This document shows, piece after piece, positions 1 through 9,400 of a stretch of 46,974 nucleotides of DNA. A model generated the notes under the pieces. The model worked only from the letters and a program-made list of their open reading frames with translations, was not told the origin of the DNA and searched no databases. This DNA is from Bacteroidota bacterium (GTDB lineage: Bacteria > Bacteroidota > Ignavibacteria > UBA10030): contig JAFGLB010000037.1 in assembly GCA_016928255.1 (NCBI GenBank), positions 1 through 46,974 of the forward strand, in the 5' to 3' direction. Both the position numbers and the translations under genes were made by a program. Position 1 is the stretch's first letter. Every line of letters starts with the position of its first letter.

Positions 1-744
1 AAAGGATTTGCTCTTCGGCAGGGACTGGACTGCACGCTGCAGCGTATACACCAGCCTCTTTTGCCTGTCCGTGCCCGCAGGGTCATGCCTTCTATGAGAC
101 CCGCCAGACGCCTGCGCCCTGGCATGCAAATGAATATGTATACACAACGACGGTTTGAACCAGGTGCGGTGAGGCAGCATCCTGCTCGCCAGCATCAACG
201 GAATACCGTCATGGTATACCTGGCATGCACGGACTAAATCATGATCCGAATATGCCATCAATGCAAGAGGCGCAAGAAAACTCTCGCAGAACTGCCGGTA
301 TGCAATCCAGACATTCTCATCTCCCGTAAAAAAAGAGAGCGTGTCAATCAGCTTCGGCTTGCCGTCTACAAACTGAATGTTAAACGGCGTTGCATCTTTA
401 AGGTTGAACCCGTACAAAAGCGCCAGCTCCTGTATCTTCAGCGTGCACAAAGCTGCATCTTTATACTGTTCAAACGACCATTCATACGGATATGAAATCG
501 GATTTATTTGAAGTGGACGAATAATCAGCGGGTGATGAAGAATGTGCAGGGCAAGTTCCTTCTCTTCTTCATGAGGAATGATAAGCTCCTCTTCCAGCAA
601 AGCGTCATAAAATCCGGTCGATTTCAGCTTCGCATACGTGGCCAGATAGCATTCATTTACCGCACGGTAGACTGTTCCTTGATATTCGAAAACATAACCG
701 TCAACGTCCCGGAATGAAGCCGGATCTTTCTTCATAAAATTCAT
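1..744 (-). CDS. SAM-dependent methyltransferase-like protein, N-terminal part (cut by window edge)
   Basis: An open frame of 248 codons runs from an ATG at 744 to base 1 without a stop, so the C-terminal part lies outside the window. The visible part contains FRDVDGYVFEYQG, YRAVNECY, ISYPYEWSFEQ, LKDATPFNIQF and YRQFCESFLAPLALM. These match, from memory, the N-terminal region of a family annotated as class I SAM-dependent methyltransferase or nodulation protein NoeA-like. The SAM-binding fold of that family is in the missing half, so the catalytic assignment rests on family knowledge alone. An AGGAGG lies 11 nt before this ATG and an AGGA lies 8 nt before a second in-frame ATG at 735, so either could be the start. 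It follows the Wzz-like gene by 57 nt on the same strand, which suggests a role in surface glycan modification (inference). Confidence 0.72.
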   Translation of the reverse strand, partial: MNFMKKDPASFRDVDGYVFEYQGTVYRAVNECYLATYAKLKSTGFYDALLEEELIIPHEEEKELALHILHHPLIIRPLQINPISYPYEWSFEQYKDAALCTLKIQELALLYGFNLKDATPFNIQFVDGKPKLIDTLSFFTGDENVWIAYRQFCESFLAPLALMAYSDHDLVRACQVYHDGIPLMLASRMLPHRTWFKPSLCIHIHLHARAQASGGSHRRHDPAGTDRQKRLVYTLQRAVQSLPKSKSF

Positions 745-801
745 CCTGCCGGATGCCTCCTGTACAATCTGTTACATAACCCGGCGAGCTTTATTGCCGA
801 T

Positions 802-1785
802 TTATTTCAGTGTCTTGAATTTATTCCGCCAGTCGTTTATTTGCCGGCTGTATTTTTGAATTACTATACAGTAACTTCCCGATAAAAAAAGCGCCAGCAT
901 TATTGAAACAAAAATAATTACAGCTTTTTTCGGATGTTCTTTTTTGGCTGCCGCCCTGCCGTAATCCAGTACGTTTATTATCGGTGTTGTCCTGATTTCT
1001 TCAATTCTTGCCAGCTCATACTGCTTCTTCAATTCTATATACATCGCCGAATTGATCTCTACCTCCCGTATCAGCCTTTCCTGGTTGAGCAGTAATTGAG
1101 GAGAACCGCTTACCACCCGGTTTTTTTCACGGAATATTTTCAGATTATTCTCCGATTTTGCAAGATCAGCTTTTACTTCTTCGAGCCGCGCTTCTATCCA
1201 CTTCCTCTGTTCCAGCGCATTTGTATTTCTCTTTGTGCGTATAAAATCATCCGCTTCGCAAATTATATTGTTTAAAATATCGGCCGATAACCGGGGCTCT
1301 TCTGTTTCGATAGACATTGTCAGGACCGATGTTTTTGCATCCATCGAAATACTGAGCTTTTCACGCAGTGCTTTTTGAGCAACTTCATAATCGCGTTCCG
1401 GAGTATTTTCCTTTATTTTCCAGTACCGTATCAGATCAACCGAATCCTCATACTCATTTGTACGGTATTTTGAATAAATAACATTTCTAAGCACCGACTC
1501 GCTTTTTATGATGGTCGGATACAGTTTGGCGGTCGCCACTTCCCCTCCGATATTCAGTCCCGCAAGAGAAGCAAGATTCGATATGCTCCCAAGCGAAGCA
1601 AGTTTCGATTTGTCCGTATCAGGCAGGAGAATTGCGGTCGATTTGAATGACTCGGGCAGTATGAAACTTATCACTGCCGCCAGTATCGTTATACTCGCTG
1701 TCGCAATAACTATAACTCTTCTCGAACGCCACAGGATGGAGAGGTATTCGAAGTAATCTTTTCGTTTTTTTTCTTCAGTCTGCAA
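802..1785 (-). CDS. Wzz/GumC-like polysaccharide chain-length determinant protein
   Basis: This 327-residue inner-membrane protein has the Wzz topology: a first membrane segment at about residues 27-46, a long periplasmic region rich in predicted helix (about 170-260, charged and coiled-coil-like), and a second membrane segment at about 287-306 just after a proline-containing stretch (TTPIINVLDYGRAA). There is no C-terminal tyrosine kinase domain, so it is the Wzz type and not the full Wzc type. Members of this family set polymer length or couple to the export channel of O-antigen or exopolysaccharide. The SLBB export protein upstream on the same strand is the likely partner. The four-helix-bundle gene and its repeats lie between the two. 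Which polymer is made cannot be told from the window. Confidence 0.85.
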   Translation of the reverse strand: MQTEEKKRKDYFEYLSILWRSRRVIVIATASITILAAVISFILPESFKSTAILLPDTDKSKLASLGSISNLASLAGLNIGGEVATAKLYPTIIKSESVLRNVIYSKYRTNEYEDSVDLIRYWKIKENTPERDYEVAQKALREKLSISMDAKTSVLTMSIETEEPRLSADILNNIICEADDFIRTKRNTNALEQRKWIEARLEEVKADLAKSENNLKIFREKNRVVSGSPQLLLNQERLIREVEINSAMYIELKKQYELARIEEIRTTPIINVLDYGRAAAKKEHPKKAVIIFVSIMLALFLSGSYCIVIQKYSRQINDWRNKFKTLK

Positions 1786-1805
1786 TTTATTGTCGTTTAA
1801 TAATT

Positions 1806-1851
1806 TTGTGATTTGTAATTAGTGATAAGTAATATGTGATTAGTGATTAGT
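1806..1851. repeat. Degenerate GTGATTAGT / GTGATAAGT repeat, left flank of four-helix-bundle gene
   Basis: Tandem, imperfect units of 7-10 bases (GTGATTAGT twice at 1836-1851, plus variants) run across the 3' end of the 124-residue gene and supply its stop codon and last residues. The same units occur in opposite orientation at 2230-2320. The nine bases GTGATTAGT here are exactly complementary to ACTAATCAC at 2309-2317. Confidence 0.75.
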
Positions 1852-2214
1852 TTTTATGCTCTTTATAAGACCACTTAAGAGCATTTCCACTTCTGATAAG
1901 CGCTTATTTATTGTATCGTTTATTTCTTCGTCAATAAAATTCAATTTGTATGATATTTCAATTTGCGAATCTATCTCACTCAGAGAACCCTGTGCCATAT
2001 TCAAAAAATGGATTTTATCTTTTTCGGTCCTTCTTGTTAATCCTTCTGATATATTTGAAGGGACAGAAACAGCAGCACGCTTTAGTTGTGCTTTTAATCC
2101 AAATTCTTCTTCACGCGGAAATCGTTTTGTGATCCCATAAATATATACAATAAGATCAATTGCTTTCGTCCATAATTGTAATTTCTTATGTGGTTTTCGT
2201 CTCTCCAATTCCAT
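1840..2214 (-). CDS. Four-helix bundle protein (23S rRNA intervening-sequence / S23 family)
   Basis: The 124-residue protein shows the family pattern: KLQLWTKAIDLIVYIYGITKRFP at the start, then FGLKAQLKRAAVSVPSNISEG (about residues 58-78), then a Ser-Glu-Ile-containing helix (AQGSLSEIDSQIEIS). Members were first found encoded in intervening sequences of 23S rRNA, but most copies, like this one, stand alone and have no established function. Both flanks are inverted, degenerate 7-10-base repeats, and the downstream repeat encodes the last residues and the stop. The gene separates two polysaccharide genes that are normally adjacent, which suggests a mobile or inserted cassette (inference). No transposase is visible. 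Confidence 0.88.
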   Translation of the reverse strand: MELERRKPHKKLQLWTKAIDLIVYIYGITKRFPREEEFGLKAQLKRAAVSVPSNISEGLTRRTEKDKIHFLNMAQGSLSEIDSQIEISYKLNFIDEEINDTINKRLSEVEMLLSGLIKSIKTNH

Positions 2215-2229
2215 TAACTTTTTCTCCCT

Positions 2230-2320
2230 TCACTTATTACTTATTACCTATCACTTATCACTGTTTACCGTTTACCATTTACCGTTTACTTATCACCAAT
2301 CACTTATAACTAATCACCAC
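2230..2320. repeat. Degenerate TTAC/TCAC repeat array, right flank of four-helix-bundle gene
   Basis: About 90 bases are built from units such as CTTATTAC, CTTATCAC, GTTTACC and CTAATCAC. Read on the minus strand they become GTGATAAGT and GGTAAACG units, the inverse of the left flank at 1806-1851. Similar TGTTTACTGTTTAC units recur at 2350-2366, into the end of the SLBB gene. Units and spacing are too short and variable for CRISPR. Confidence 0.75.
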
Positions 2321-2325
2321 TTTTA

Positions 2326-2343
2326 CGAAAGCTGAAGCTTTCG
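2326..2343 (-). repeat. Perfect 7-bp hairpin downstream of the SLBB gene
   Basis: The sequence CGAAAGC-TGAA-GCTTTCG can form a 7-bp stem with a 4-base loop, 20 bases after the stop of the export gene. On the minus strand it is followed by TAAAAG and not a clean U-tract, so it is at best a weak terminator or an RNA 3'-end structure. Confidence 0.35.
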
Positions 2344-2362
2344 GCTACCGACTGTTTACTGT

Positions 2363-4753
2363 TTACTTCGTAATCTGCACAATTCCTATGGTGATAGCAG
2401 CAAGGCTGGCAATGATAGTTGCCCAATCCCGCAGTATTGCAAGGGTTTCTGTTTTAGTTTCAATTTTCTTGGGGACATAAACAGTACTTCCGCCAAGAAT
2501 ATCATTGCTTGAGAAGAGGTAGAACTTATCTTCCCATCGCCTGCCGTTGGGCAGTATCACCACTATCCTGTCTTCGTCGGCTTCATCCGTCATTCCGCCT
2601 GCCTGTTCTATATAATAATCCAGGCTTGCACCTTTTTTATGAACAACTGCGGCCTGAACAAATACTTCTCCCCGCACCTTGACAACTTCCTGTTGAAAAG
2701 AAATCATAATTGAATCGCCGGCAAGCAGTTTGATATTTTCGGAGGATTCAGTGTCGTCAAGCGCTTTTTCAAAATCGATCGGTACTAAACCCGCGTTGTT
2801 CCACTTGCGCACCAGTGTGGATCCTTCCAGGTATGCACCCGGGCGAAGTCCACCTGCTCTGTTGATCAGGCTCGAAAGTCTCTCGTCCTGTTCACTGAGT
2901 GCATAAGAACCGGGATACAGCACATAGCCATGAATTTCGACGACTCTTTGTTTATTGTACTTCGGATTTGAAGGCACCATCAAGTGATCGAAATCCTCCA
3001 GGTAACTCGATTCGCCGTTTTTTTCTTCCCAGTATTCATTTTGAACATTGAATTTTCTGATTGTGCTGAATGAACCTATACGAGTCGTATCGAGCCGCGA
3101 CAGTTCCCATGAATATTTCGAAGCATTTTCGGTAAGCCCTCCGGCCATGACTACCAGATCCGCAATTGTCATATTTTCGTGGCGCGGGTATGTCCCCGGT
3201 TTCCTCACGGCACCTCCCACGCTCACTGTATGTTCCGGAAAGAACTGGCTCTCTTTATATATGACAAGCGAGTCCTCGTTCTTCAGCTCAATATTATTTT
3301 CCGGATCATCCAAGAAAGCGAGACGCGGATTGAAAGAAATTATTTCCCTGCGGAGATTAGCCAGCATACGGAAGAGAGTGCCGCGCTCGGTAAAAGTATT
3401 GCGGTCCAGGCTGTCTGCTTCATACAAAAGGTCTTTTATACGCATTCCCGATTTTAATTGAAATGTCCCGGATTTTTTCACATTGCCTGTTATAATCACC
3501 CGGTTTTCGGGAATTGATCCCACCTGGTAGACAGAAACTATATCGCCGTTCTGTATTTCGAATTTGCTTTCTGCTGCTTCGCGGTATGTATTAAAATGTA
3601 CGTCGAAATCAAGAAAGTTCTGAGAATGTTTTTTTCTTTCATCAAAGGGAATAAGCCGTTCGATATGAATACGTTCGAAATACGCATCGAACCTCAGTCC
3701 TCCCGCGAATCCGATCAGCGTGCCGAGATTTTCATTCTCCTTTATCTCATATATTCCGGGTCTCAGAACGTTGCCGGTTATTGCCGCCCTTGTTCCGACA
3801 GGTTTCACAAATACTATATCGCCATCCTGCAGGTGGATATCCTTGGAATTGTCGGCCCGCAGCGCGTAATCGTAAAAATCAAATACGCCTGCGGTGTTTC
3901 CGCTGCGTACAATCTGAATATTTCTGAGACTTCCGTTAATTGAAGGACCTTCGGAAAGATAGAGAGCATGCAAGGCGGTGGATAATGAAGACAGTGAATA
4001 CCCTCCAGGTTTGCGGACTTCGCCGAGGACAAATATCTGAATGGTCCTGATTTTCGCCAGAGAAACATCCAGGAATGAAGTCGCGCCCCGCCCGCCGTTC
4101 CTGAGACTTGAATATACAGCCGTCATCTGCCTGATCAGTTTATCCTTCAGATTGGGTACTGTTGTACCACCTGCCGAGACGGGGCCTATATCTGGAACCA
4201 GAATATTTCCTTCCCTGTTCACCGGCAGCTGATAGTATAATTTTGTGTCTCCCCACACTGCAATAACAACTTCATCACCCGGGCCCAATGTATAAGACGA
4301 CGGCGTAGCCGCATCTAGAATCGGCTCGAATGTCGATTGGGGATATTGAAAAATCGAATAGCCGAACGGTTTCAGATTTACAGCCGGCGGCCTTTCCGAA
4401 AATCCCGGAACTATGCTGTCGATTTCCATTCTTTCCGCTAATTGATGATCTTTTTTCTCTCCAAACCTTGAATCTTTAAAAGGCCCTGTTTTTTTGTATA
4501 ACGAATCGGCAGCTGACGGATACTGAGAGACAGGATTAAGAAATTCTTCAAGATCAATGTTGTACAGCGACGCCTGTTTAACTGCTTCCTCTCTTGAAAT
4601 TCCAAGTTCCTTAAGCCTTTTTTCCATATCTATCGGGTTCATCTTGTTCAGTGCGGATTTATTATGCGGTTTATTTTGCGCATGCATCTGCCGGGGAAGA
4701 ATTATCAAACCTGTAAGCAGAACAGTAACCAGGAGAATTGAATATTTACTCAT
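2363..4753 (-). CDS. Polysaccharide export protein with multiple SLBB domains (Wza-like)
   Basis: The 796-residue protein begins with a Sec signal peptide (residues 1-25, cleavage near HAQ-N; no lipobox). A polysaccharide export domain follows at about 152-230 (YTLGPGDEVVIAVWGD). About six SLBB-type repeats come next, each with a G-x-V-x-x-P/S-G core: near 242 (GEVRKPGGY), 327 (GNVLRPGIY), 423 (GNVKKSGTF), 513 (GGAVRKPGTY), 608 (HGYVLYPGSY) and 694 (RGEVFVQ). A hydrophobic segment at about 778-793 ends the protein and could be the outer-membrane helix, as in Wza. The family forms the periplasmic and outer-membrane channel for capsule or exopolysaccharide. With the Wzz-like gene downstream it suggests a Wzy-dependent export locus. 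Six SLBB repeats are more than the two or three of enterobacterial Wza. Confidence 0.9.
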   Translation of the reverse strand: MSKYSILLVTVLLTGLIILPRQMHAQNKPHNKSALNKMNPIDMEKRLKELGISREEAVKQASLYNIDLEEFLNPVSQYPSAADSLYKKTGPFKDSRFGEKKDHQLAERMEIDSIVPGFSERPPAVNLKPFGYSIFQYPQSTFEPILDAATPSSYTLGPGDEVVIAVWGDTKLYYQLPVNREGNILVPDIGPVSAGGTTVPNLKDKLIRQMTAVYSSLRNGGRGATSFLDVSLAKIRTIQIFVLGEVRKPGGYSLSSLSTALHALYLSEGPSINGSLRNIQIVRSGNTAGVFDFYDYALRADNSKDIHLQDGDIVFVKPVGTRAAITGNVLRPGIYEIKENENLGTLIGFAGGLRFDAYFERIHIERLIPFDERKKHSQNFLDFDVHFNTYREAAESKFEIQNGDIVSVYQVGSIPENRVIITGNVKKSGTFQLKSGMRIKDLLYEADSLDRNTFTERGTLFRMLANLRREIISFNPRLAFLDDPENNIELKNEDSLVIYKESQFFPEHTVSVGGAVRKPGTYPRHENMTIADLVVMAGGLTENASKYSWELSRLDTTRIGSFSTIRKFNVQNEYWEEKNGESSYLEDFDHLMVPSNPKYNKQRVVEIHGYVLYPGSYALSEQDERLSSLINRAGGLRPGAYLEGSTLVRKWNNAGLVPIDFEKALDDTESSENIKLLAGDSIMISFQQEVVKVRGEVFVQAAVVHKKGASLDYYIEQAGGMTDEADEDRIVVILPNGRRWEDKFYLFSSNDILGGSTVYVPKKIETKTETLAILRDWATIIASLAAITIGIVQITK

Positions 4754-4823
4754 AGCGTACCCTTTTGTATCAATCGTCAGTATTCGCTCTCAAAAATAAC
4801 AATATGCAAAATGAATCGGATTT

Positions 4824-4858
4824 GTATTACTTTTTCAGATTACAGGGATGAGTAATAC
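4824..4858. repeat. Inverted repeat between HIT gene and export gene
   Basis: GTATTACT (4824-4831) and AGTAATAC (4851-4858) are perfect 8-base complements 19 bases apart. They lie just past the HIT stop codon and about 70 bases upstream of the export gene ATG. No U-tract follows on the minus strand. It could be a protein-binding site or a weak 3'-end hairpin. Confidence 0.35.
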
Positions 4859-4859
4859 T

Positions 4860-5369
4860 TCATTTTTCTTTTTTGCTGTTCTTGTTGAAAAAAGATACAA
4901 GTTTTCGCCAGCTGTTATGCATGTCTTCCGAAACAACTTTAACATCCGCAAGAACAGGAAAAAAATTCGTATCCCCATTCCATCTCGGGACAAGATGGAA
5001 ATGAATATGTTCTGCAACGCCGGCCCCTGCCTCTTTCCCGATATTCGCTCCAAAATTGAATCCGTCCGGCTTGCTGGTTTTTTTCAAGACCTGCATACAC
5101 CGAACCACGGTCTTCATAATTTCGATATTCGTTTCGTCGGATAATTTATCCATTGCCGAAGCATGGATATACGGCACTATCATCAAATGGCCGTTATTGT
5201 AGGGATACTTGTTCAGAAGCACAAAACACTTTTTGCCGCGCCAGATAACAAGATTATTTTCGTCATTATCTTCTTTTGCTATCCTGCAAAAAATGCATCC
5301 CTTATTTTTTTTACCGCCCTGGAAGGATTGTATATAGGCCGACCGCCATGGAGAAAACAAGCGCTTCAT
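4860..5369 (-). CDS. HIT family nucleotide hydrolase/phosphorylase
   Basis: The 169-residue protein carries the histidine triad AEHIHFHLVPRW (His121, His123, His125), the nucleotide-binding core of HIT enzymes that act on dinucleoside polyphosphates or nucleoside phosphoramidates. CxxC at 25-28 (GCIFCRI) is a typical N-terminal zinc-site motif of the Ap4A-hydrolase/phosphorylase-like branch. The start MKRLFSPWRSAYI is characteristic of that branch and supports this ATG. Length is normal for the family. The gene stands alone with its own promoter at 5435-5463, and the exact substrate is not determinable from sequence. It is probably cytoplasmic, since no signal peptide is seen. Confidence 0.92.
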   Translation of the reverse strand: MKRLFSPWRSAYIQSFQGGKKNKGCIFCRIAKEDNDENNLVIWRGKKCFVLLNKYPYNNGHLMIVPYIHASAMDKLSDETNIEIMKTVVRCMQVLKKTSKPDGFNFGANIGKEAGAGVAEHIHFHLVPRWNGDTNFFPVLADVKVVSEDMHNSWRKLVSFFNKNSKKEK

Positions 5370-5434
5370 CTTTTCAGTATCTCTTTCATTTCAATTGATT
5401 ACATTAGAAACTGTCTGTAAGACTTTTATTAAAT

Positions 5435-5463
5435 AATGTATCAAACAAAGATATACCAATCAA
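5435..5463 (-). promoter_or_regulatory. Sigma-70-type promoter of the HIT gene
   Basis: On the minus strand, TTGATT (5463-5458) is followed after 17 bases by TACATT (5440-5435), about 65 bases before the HIT ATG. The same geometry recurs at the other promoters listed here. Confidence 0.5.
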
Positions 5464-5494
5464 GATGATATAATCGTTAGTCTTAATCGCATTG

Positions 5495-5533
5495 GAACTG
5501 TATTTAAACGCTTTTACCCCTGTTTTACAGTTC
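5495..5533. repeat. Inverted repeat over the 3' end of the DUF5683 gene
   Basis: GAACTGTA (5495-5502) and TACAGTTC (5526-5533) are perfect 8-base complements around the stop codon, with a 23-base loop. No U-tract follows, so a role as terminator is uncertain. It could still stabilise the 3' end of the long T9SS transcript. Confidence 0.35.
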
Positions 5534-6460
5534 ACACTGCATATGAAGTGTGGGTACGAATTCCACAAAATTTCCATAGACATTTCGCGGTTCGATATGG
5601 CTGTGCATCCTGATCCTGCGGTTAATGCCTGACGTATTCCAGACAGCTTCCAGCGCGCTAAGAATATGGTTTGCTACTATTATGTACGTGGCTGTTGTAG
5701 CTATGTCGTAATAATCGTTCGCATCGCCGCGCATTTTGGCATAAGCTTTAAACTGATCGGATACATTTCCCAATCCGCTGTTGGCAATTACATCTGCTCT
5801 TGTAAACCAGCCCGCATCGGCCCATCCGCTGCCGAATTGAGAATATTTTCCTATCATCTCGTAGTACTGCTGGTCGCTGTAGGGCGCGAGTTTATGAGTG
5901 AATCCTGTCGGCTGTATCGACAGGTCGCCGCCGATTTCTTCCTCGATAGTATTTAATTCATCCCACTGAACTCTTTCCCATGGTTGGAGATTAACTTCCG
6001 TTTGATTGATAGCAATATTTTTACTAAAGTTGGCATTTATCCAGCCGGCATACCTGACCACCGACCAGTTTTCATCTGCGTATTTTTTAAAGTCACTTGT
6101 TTTGTCGTCGCCTTTTTTCTCATGCAGGAGATATACAGCCCATAAAACGGCTTCCGCACCCAGGAAAAGCGAACCTTTCAAATATTGTTTTGTATACAGC
6201 TGTCCTGCGCCCGGTATTACAAGCGAGAACAATCCAGCCGTTACAGGCGAGTAGAGTTTTACCTTTACAGTTTTTTTCGCAGAGACAGCGCTGTCCGCTG
6301 CTGCATCGTAATAATTGTCAGCCCGTAAATCACAAATGAGATTTCCAGTCAGAACGAATTCCTTATTTGTTTCTGCCTGACCTGTTTTATACTGGCCGTA
6401 AGCATTGAAAATAATTATTATCAGCCCGATAATTACCAATATAATTATTCGGATGTTCAT
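5525..6460 (-). CDS. DUF5683-like membrane protein
   Basis: The 311-residue protein opens with a hydrophobic signal segment (residues 4-21, ending FNAYGQ). A conserved hydrophobic core at about 70-112 (SPVTAGLFSLVIPGAGQLYTK, then a membrane-like stretch up to WAVYLLHEKK) matches the pattern of DUF5683 proteins of Bacteroidota, as I remember it. A second weakly hydrophobic stretch lies near 255-280. No catalytic motif is seen and the family function is unknown. The ATG is 4 nt after the stop of the peptidase-barrel gene, so it is almost certainly the last gene of the T9SS-associated operon, and a role in that envelope system is inferred only from this position. Confidence 0.75.
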   Translation of the reverse strand: MNIRIIILVIIGLIIIIFNAYGQYKTGQAETNKEFVLTGNLICDLRADNYYDAAADSAVSAKKTVKVKLYSPVTAGLFSLVIPGAGQLYTKQYLKGSLFLGAEAVLWAVYLLHEKKGDDKTSDFKKYADENWSVVRYAGWINANFSKNIAINQTEVNLQPWERVQWDELNTIEEEIGGDLSIQPTGFTHKLAPYSDQQYYEMIGKYSQFGSGWADAGWFTRADVIANSGLGNVSDQFKAYAKMRGDANDYYDIATTATYIIVANHILSALEAVWNTSGINRRIRMHSHIEPRNVYGNFVEFVPTLHMQCEL

Positions 6461-6464
6461 TTTA

Positions 6465-9400
6465 TCACCTCATAAATTGACGTGGTGCCATTGCATTCAA
6501 ATCAAAACCAAACAGAATTCCCAGATAGAACCGCCATTCCCTGCCGTATTGAACGGTCGTTACATTTATATCCCTTACACTTCTTGAAAATTTATCCAGC
6601 CCGTATGCCCCCGAAAAAAATATGCGTGTCGGCATGGTGTAGAAAGAAAATGCTTCCAGCCGGAGTTCAAATCCGATATCTCTTTTCCATTTATCAAAAG
6701 AAGGCATATCGCTTGTCCATGCATCCCCGACATCGTAAAACACGGAACCGTAGAGCTTTTTAAAATACAGCTGAAGAATTCTGAAATTCAATTCAGTGAA
6801 AATCGGGAATCTATAAGTCGCATTTATCGAAACCGACTTGTTGCCTCCGATTGCATAGAACGGGTAGCCCCTCATTCCCACAAACCCACCTGCATAATAA
6901 TCAAAAAACTGGTCCACTGAATCGCCAAGAATTCCCGCGGCATAGACTCCCAGCGTAAGCGTCTGCTTGTCAAGCGGAAGCTGTATATGTTCAGTCCAGT
7001 TTAATTCAAGACGATTCATATTAAATTTATTGTACACAGGAACCCTGAAGCCGTCTTTGTATTCGGCAGAGTCCCTCGGATTGTATTTATTAATATCATA
7101 AAAATATTTCAAAGTGACCAATCGTCCGACCGGATTTATTTCCCTGTCTACCGTTCTCATGATACGGTCGTATTTCAGTTGCAGAGCAAAAGAATTGCCG
7201 ATGAAATAAGTGGAGCGCGTAGCCGGGATCGGCTCCCTGAACAGCGGATGCTTCCAGCTGCCGAAATCCTGGTTATACCTGCTCAGCGCGTACACTATTT
7301 TTGCTTCGCACAGCTCTGAGACAAACTTCTGCTTTAAGGAAATATCGAACTCGAAAAGAGAATAACTCACATCTGTGTAAAAAGTCTGCAGGCCGTACGG
7401 GTGATTCGGATTATTGACATATAGATCAAACGAGATATCCCGTTTTCGGGATATACTGTAAAGCTCGAGTGAAACTACCGGTTCAAGTCCCAGCTGGTAT
7501 AGAAACGGCAATTGCCCCCTGTACTCGGTGATCAGGAAAATATCTCTTTCCCAGTTCCTGTTGATCGCCGCCCCGCCGAAAATATCCATTTTGTTTAAAA
7601 CTTCGGATGATGTAAAATAAATGCCCGGTTTAATTATATCCAGTATATTTTTGCTTTGTGTGTAATCATCAAAACGAATGAACGGCATGAACAAAACATT
7701 CGTGAATACAGGTTTATACGGCCTGACCGAATGCGGGACTGAATCGGCCGGCATTTTTTTAAAAGATATTTCGTCCCTTGCCGATGAATCCGGATACTGC
7801 GGTGCCAAAAAACTTGGTGCGTTGTTTGTAAAAGTACCGTGCATTAAATTTTCTTTATCGGATTCTTTTTGTAGAAGCGCGATTTTATAACCCGAAGATT
7901 TATAACAGGCAAAAATCAGGTTTCCTTTTTTATCCACTGAAGGGAGAAAAGCGCCTCCCAGTACGTTTGTTTCCTGCCTCTCGACACCTGTAACTAAATT
8001 CAGCGAATAAATATTATATATTCCTCCTTTGTTCCATGAATAGTAGAGAATGGAGTCAGAAGCAAAGAAAGGATTACGGCAGTCCCCGCTGTGATTGGAG
8101 ACAGCCAGACCGCTCCCGTCCGAATTGATAAACGCGACCGACTGGTTATGTGCTGTCGAATAGCCGAATGCGGTTTTCTTTCCGTCTGCCGACCAGACTG
8201 GAGTGTAAACCTGTTCTCCGTTTTGAAATCCTGTTATATTTTTAATATTGCTGCCGTCGTTATCGCATATGCCGATATTTGCAGTACCGTCTTTTCCATA
8301 AACGAAAACAAGCTTTCTGCCGTCAGGAGAAATTTTCGGATTGGATGCGCGAAGCCCGTAAGTCAGTCTCTGCTCGTCATCCGCCGATAAATCATATTTG
8401 TAAATATCGCCGTACCCCGACCAGTGCGGATTGTCGAAATCGATTCGCGAATAATAAAGATAACGTCCATCCGGTGAAAACGACAGGGATGAACGCACAC
8501 CTGACTTTATCATTCTGGATTCTTTTGTATTCAGATCATAAATATAAATTCCGCTTAGTGAAAGGTAATCCATGCCTTTGTTGGATACATATGCAATTTT
8601 TGATCCGTCCGGTGAAAACGCAGGGTAAAAATTGCCGAATCCTTCATTCTCTATAATCGTTCCTTCCCTGATCGCTGTGCCCAGGGAATCTTTCATCCTT
8701 TTATACTGATTTATTTTCTCCAGCTTCCATTCATTATAAAGCTGTTCTCCGGTCATGCCCAGAGATTCTTCAATTGCACCATCAATAGTTAATCTTAAAG
8801 GTGCGGAAATTTTTTGTGAAATCTCCTTAAGCTTATCAGCCCCGTATTTTTGAGAAATATACTCTACCAGTGAAAAACCTGAATTATACACGGACTCGTT
8901 GCCCAAACTGTTTTTACCAAACATACCCATTTCTTCCCATTCGAGCGGAGTTCCTTCTAACATATTCATTCGGAGAATCATATCCCTGTGTGAATCCCAA
9001 TAATCATAGTCCAGCGAAGGATTATTGTACTGCGCCGTGCCTTCGGCAAACCACATGGGAATTACGAAGCCGGAAAACGGATACGATGCAATGACATTCG
9101 GGTACCCGTACAGCACGTCCGGCCTTTGTTCATCTTCGTATCCGAGCCATTGCAGATAAATTCCCGGGAACTTACGGCCGAACTTCATTGATTTTTGTAT
9201 TTGTATGATATGAGTAAATTCATGCGTCACTACGTTCAACAACCATGGATGAGTACCTCTTAATTCAAAATCAAGCGAAGGTGCCCAGATTTCAATCTTA
9301 TTATCGTAAAAGTATGCACCACCGTTTGAATAATCATCATGATCCCTTATAATAATGCTTACACGCTGATCCGGTTCATGATCATACAGGCTGGTGACAG

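Noticed and set aside
241-717. Two plus-strand open frames of 84 and 69 codons
   Set aside because: They are antisense to the methyltransferase frame, have no family similarity and no convincing ribosome-binding site.
1806-2320. CRISPR-like array
   Set aside because: Units are 7-10 bases, degenerate and without spacers of constant length, and a gene lies between the two blocks.
4824-5533. Intrinsic terminators for the HIT and DUF5683 genes
   Set aside because: Both inverted repeats have loops of 19-23 bases and no U-tract on the minus strand.
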